A stretch of 64,000 nt of DNA from positions 1,550,001-1,614,000 of the forward strand of contig CM071599.1 of NCBI GenBank assembly GCA_036435485.1, read 5' to 3'. The DNA comes from Saposhnikovia divaricata. Lineage: Eukaryota; Streptophyta; Magnoliopsida; Apiales; Apiaceae. Below the pieces are notes generated by a model. It saw only the letters and a program-made list of their open reading frames with translations. It was not told the DNA's origin and made no database searches. The stretch's first letter is position 1, and each line of letters starts with the position of its first letter. The position numbers and the translations under genes were made by a program. This document shows, piece by piece, positions 61,300-64,000 of this stretch.

Positions 61300-62983
61300 A
61301 TGATCGAAACTCGGTTTTCGAAAATTCTCAAAGGGGTTTTTACATGGGATATTGTTAAAAACCAAGTCAGACCATTTTGTGGATATTTTTACATATTTTG
61401 TTCCTGTGGGTTATTGAAATTCAACGAAATTTTATTTGACGCAGTTCGGACGGAATCGGAGCTGATATGTTCGAAACTCGGTTTTCGGATAATCCTCAAA
61501 GTGGTTAGTACACGGGATATTGTTAAAAATCAAGTCAGACCATTTTGTGGATATTTTTATATATTTTGTTCCTATGGGTTATTGAAATTTAACAAAATTT
61601 TATTTGACGCGGGTCGAACCTGAATCGGAGCTGATATGATCGAAACTCGGTTTTCGGATAATCCTCAAAGTGGTTAGTACACGGGATATTGTTAAAAATC
61701 GAGTCGGACCATTTTAGGGATATTTTTACATATTTTGTTCCTGTGGGTTATTGGAATTCAACGAAATTTTATTTGACGCAGTTCGGACCGGAATCGGAGC
61801 TGATATAATCGAAACTCGGTTTTTGAAAAATTCTCAAAGGGGTTAGTACACGGGATATTGTTAAAAATCAAGTCGGACCATTTTGTGGATATTTTTATAT
61901 ATTTTGTTCCTATGGGTTATTGAAATTTAACAAAATTTTATTTGACGCGGGTCGAACCTGAATCGGAGCTGATATGATCAAAACTCGGTTTTCGAAAATT
62001 CTCAAAGGGGTTTTTACATGGGATATTGTTAAAAACCAAGTCAGACCATTTTGTGGATATTTTTACATATTTTGTTCCTGTGGGTTATTGAAATTCAACG
62101 AAATTTTATTTGACGCAGTTCGGACGGAATCGGAGCTGATATGTTCGAAACTCGGTTTTCGGATAATCCTCAAAGTGGTTAGTACACGGGATATTGTTAA
62201 AAATCAAGTCAGACCATTTTGTGGATATTTTTATATATTTTGTTCCTATGGGTTATTGAAATTTAACAAAATTTTATTTGACGCGGGTCGAACCTGAATC
62301 GGAGCTGATATGATCGAAACTCGGTTTTCGGATAATCCTCAAAGTGGTTAGTACACGGGATATTGTTAAAAATCAAGTCAGACCATTTTGTGGATATTTT
62401 TATATATTTTGTTCCTATGGGTTATTGAAATTTAACAAAATTTTATTTGACGCGGGTCGAACCTGAATCGGAGCTGATATGATCAAAACTCGGTTTTCGA
62501 AAATTCTCAAAGGGGTTTTTACATGGGATATTGTTAAAAACCAAGTCAGACCATTTTGTGGATATTTTTACATATTTTGTTCCTGTGGGTTATTGGAATT
62601 CAACGAAATTTTATTTGACGCAGTTCGGACGGAATCGGAGCTGATATGTTCGAAACTCGGTTTTCGGATAATCCTCAAAGGGGTTAGTACACGGGATATT
62701 GTTAAAAATCAAGTCGGACCATTTTGTGGATATTTTTACATATTTTGTTCCTGTGGGTTATTGGAATTCAACGAAATTTTATTTGACGCAGTTCGGACCG
62801 GAATCGGAGCTGATATAATCGAAACTCGGTTTTTGAAAAATTCTCAAAGGGGTTAGTACACGGGATATTGTTAAAAATCAAGTCGGACCATTTTGTGGAT
62901 ATTTTTATATATTTTGTTCCTATGGGTTATTGAAATTTAACAAAATTTTATTTGACGCGGGTCGAACCTGAATCGGAGCTGAT
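61300..62983 (+). repeat. Decamer HOR (1,684 bp), copy 2
   Basis: This follows copy 1 directly and is nearly identical. At its right end, where a third copy would start with GATCGAAAC...CGAAAATTC, the sequence instead has TTTTCGGATAATACTC and passes into the tetrad family at 63099, so the decamer exists only as two copies here. Confidence 0.87.
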
Positions 62984-64000
62984 ATGATCGAAACTCGGTT
63001 TTCGGATAATACTCAAAGTGGTTAGTACACGGGATATTGTTAAAAATTGAGTCGGACCATTTTGTGGATATTTTTACATATTTTGTTCCTATGGGTTATT
63101 GGAATTCAACGAAATTTTATTTGGCGCAATTCGGACCGGAATCGGAGCTGATATGATCAAAACTCGGTTTTCGAAAATTCTCACAGGGGTTAGTACACGG
63201 GATATTGTTAAAAATCAAGTCGGACCATTTTGTGGATATTATTACATATTTTGTTCCTATGGGTTATTGGAATTCAACGAAATTTTATTTTGCGCAATTC
63301 GGACCGGAATCGGAGCTGATATGATCAAAACTCGGTTTTCGAAAATTCTCAAAGGGGTTAGTACACAGGATATTGTTAAAAATCAAGTCGGACCATTTTG
63401 TGGATATTTTTACATATTTTGTTCCTATGGGTTATTGGAATTCAACGAAATTTTATTTGACGCGGGTCGAACCTGAATCGGAGCTGATATGATCGAAACT
63501 CGGTTTTCGGATAATCCTCAAAGTGGTTAGTACACGGGATATTGTTAAAAATCGAGTCGGACCATTTTAGGGATATTTTTACATATTTTGTTCCTATGGG
63601 TTATTGGAATTCAACGAAATTTTATTTGACGCAGTTCGGACCGGAATCGGAGCTGATATTATCGAAACTCGGTTTTCGGAAAATTCTCAAAGGGGTTAGT
63701 ACACGGGATATTGTTAAAAATCAAGTCAGACCATTTTGTGGATATTTTTATATATTTTGTTCCTATGGGTTATTGAAATTTAACAAAATTTTATTTGACG
63801 CGGGTCGAACCTGAATCGGAGCTGATATGATCGAAACTCGGTTTTCGGATAATCCTCAAAGTGGTTAGTACACGGGATATTGTTAAAAATCGAGTCGGAC
63901 CATTTTAGGGATATTTTTACATATTTTGTTCCAATAGGTTATTGGAATTCAACGAAATTTTATTTGACGCAATTCGGACCGGAATCGGAGCTGATATGAT
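62984..64000 (+). repeat. Tetrad unit, partial, running off the right edge
   Basis: Type c at 63099, TATTATTACAT, GCGGG and TTTAGGG with GATATTATCG repeat the order at 53828 (shift 9,271 bp) and 47430. Private changes are GTACACAGGATATTG near 63364 and TTCCAATAGG near 63931. The array continues past the window without any change of character. Confidence 0.82.

Larger units (their letters stand above)
1..64000 (+). repeat. 169-bp satellite DNA array (whole window)
   Basis: The window is a continuous tandem array with a 169 bp period. Successive EcoRI sites near the left end start at 51, 220, 389, 558 and 727, each 169 bp apart; the next is at 895 because one T is missing. The same spacing, or 168 bp, holds wherever I checked. 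Neighbouring monomers differ by several diagnostic substitutions, while monomers in equivalent HOR positions are almost identical. No other sequence interrupts the array and no copy is inverted. The length is close to that of known centromeric satellites (human alpha 171 bp, Arabidopsis 178 bp, maize and rice about 155 bp), so a centromeric or pericentromeric role is likely but not shown. The strand assignment is arbitrary. Confidence 0.98.

Noticed and set aside
1..64000. CRISPR-like array (regular repeats)
   Set aside because: There are no unique spacers between short identical repeats; the whole 169 bp unit repeats, which is satellite organisation.
1..64000. Assigning the array to a named species or known satellite family
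   Set aside because: I do not recognise the monomer with certainty. A search of satellite libraries and nucleotide databases with one monomer would decide it; I could not run this.

Overview
The whole 64 kb window is one uninterrupted head-to-tail satellite DNA array. The basic unit is an AT-rich monomer of 169 bp, with a common 168 bp version; a representative monomer has 60 G+C in 169 bases, about 35.5%. Dividing length by period gives roughly 379 monomers. All copies that I read face the same way. I found no convincing gene, RNA gene, transposon, unrelated spacer, telomere repeat, CRISPR array or inversion. Open frames in the window (longest 196 codons, at 27203-27793 and 34449-35039) are translations of the satellite itself.

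A nucleosome-length satellite arranged in nested higher-order repeats (HORs) indicates a eukaryotic centromere or pericentromere, probably from a long-read assembly. I do not recognise the monomer and cannot name the organism. Many differences between monomer types are CpG to TpG/CpA changes, which fits a genome with CpG methylation such as a plant or vertebrate, but this is inference.

Layout. 1-13.5 kb: 12-monomer HORs of 2,024 bp, with longer relatives of 3,543 and 4,218 bp. 13.5-24.3 kb: a five-monomer core (843 bp) with variable tails, giving 5-, 6-, 7- and 8-mers. 24.3-38.3 kb: large segmental duplications (shifts of 3,544, 6,909, 7,246-7,247 and 11,970 bp) and an 11-mer of 1,857 bp. 37.3-44 kb: a six-monomer HOR of 1,012 bp and a 7-mer tandem duplication of 1,182 bp. 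44-56.7 kb: 7-mers of 1,183 bp, one lineage carrying a 10 bp deletion (1,173 bp). 56.7-63.1 kb: 3- and 4-mer blocks (505 and 674 bp) joined into a tandem 10-mer of 1,684 bp. 63.1-64 kb: return of a unit also seen at 47.4 and 53.8 kb.

No genes act together here. The interest lies in the repeat architecture: which monomer types travel together, hybrid monomers at recombination joints, indel-tagged lineages, and possible protein-binding or structural motifs (a degenerate CENP-B-box-like stretch and short dyad symmetries). HOR boundaries below were read by eye from marker variants and are accurate to about one monomer unless a junction is stated.
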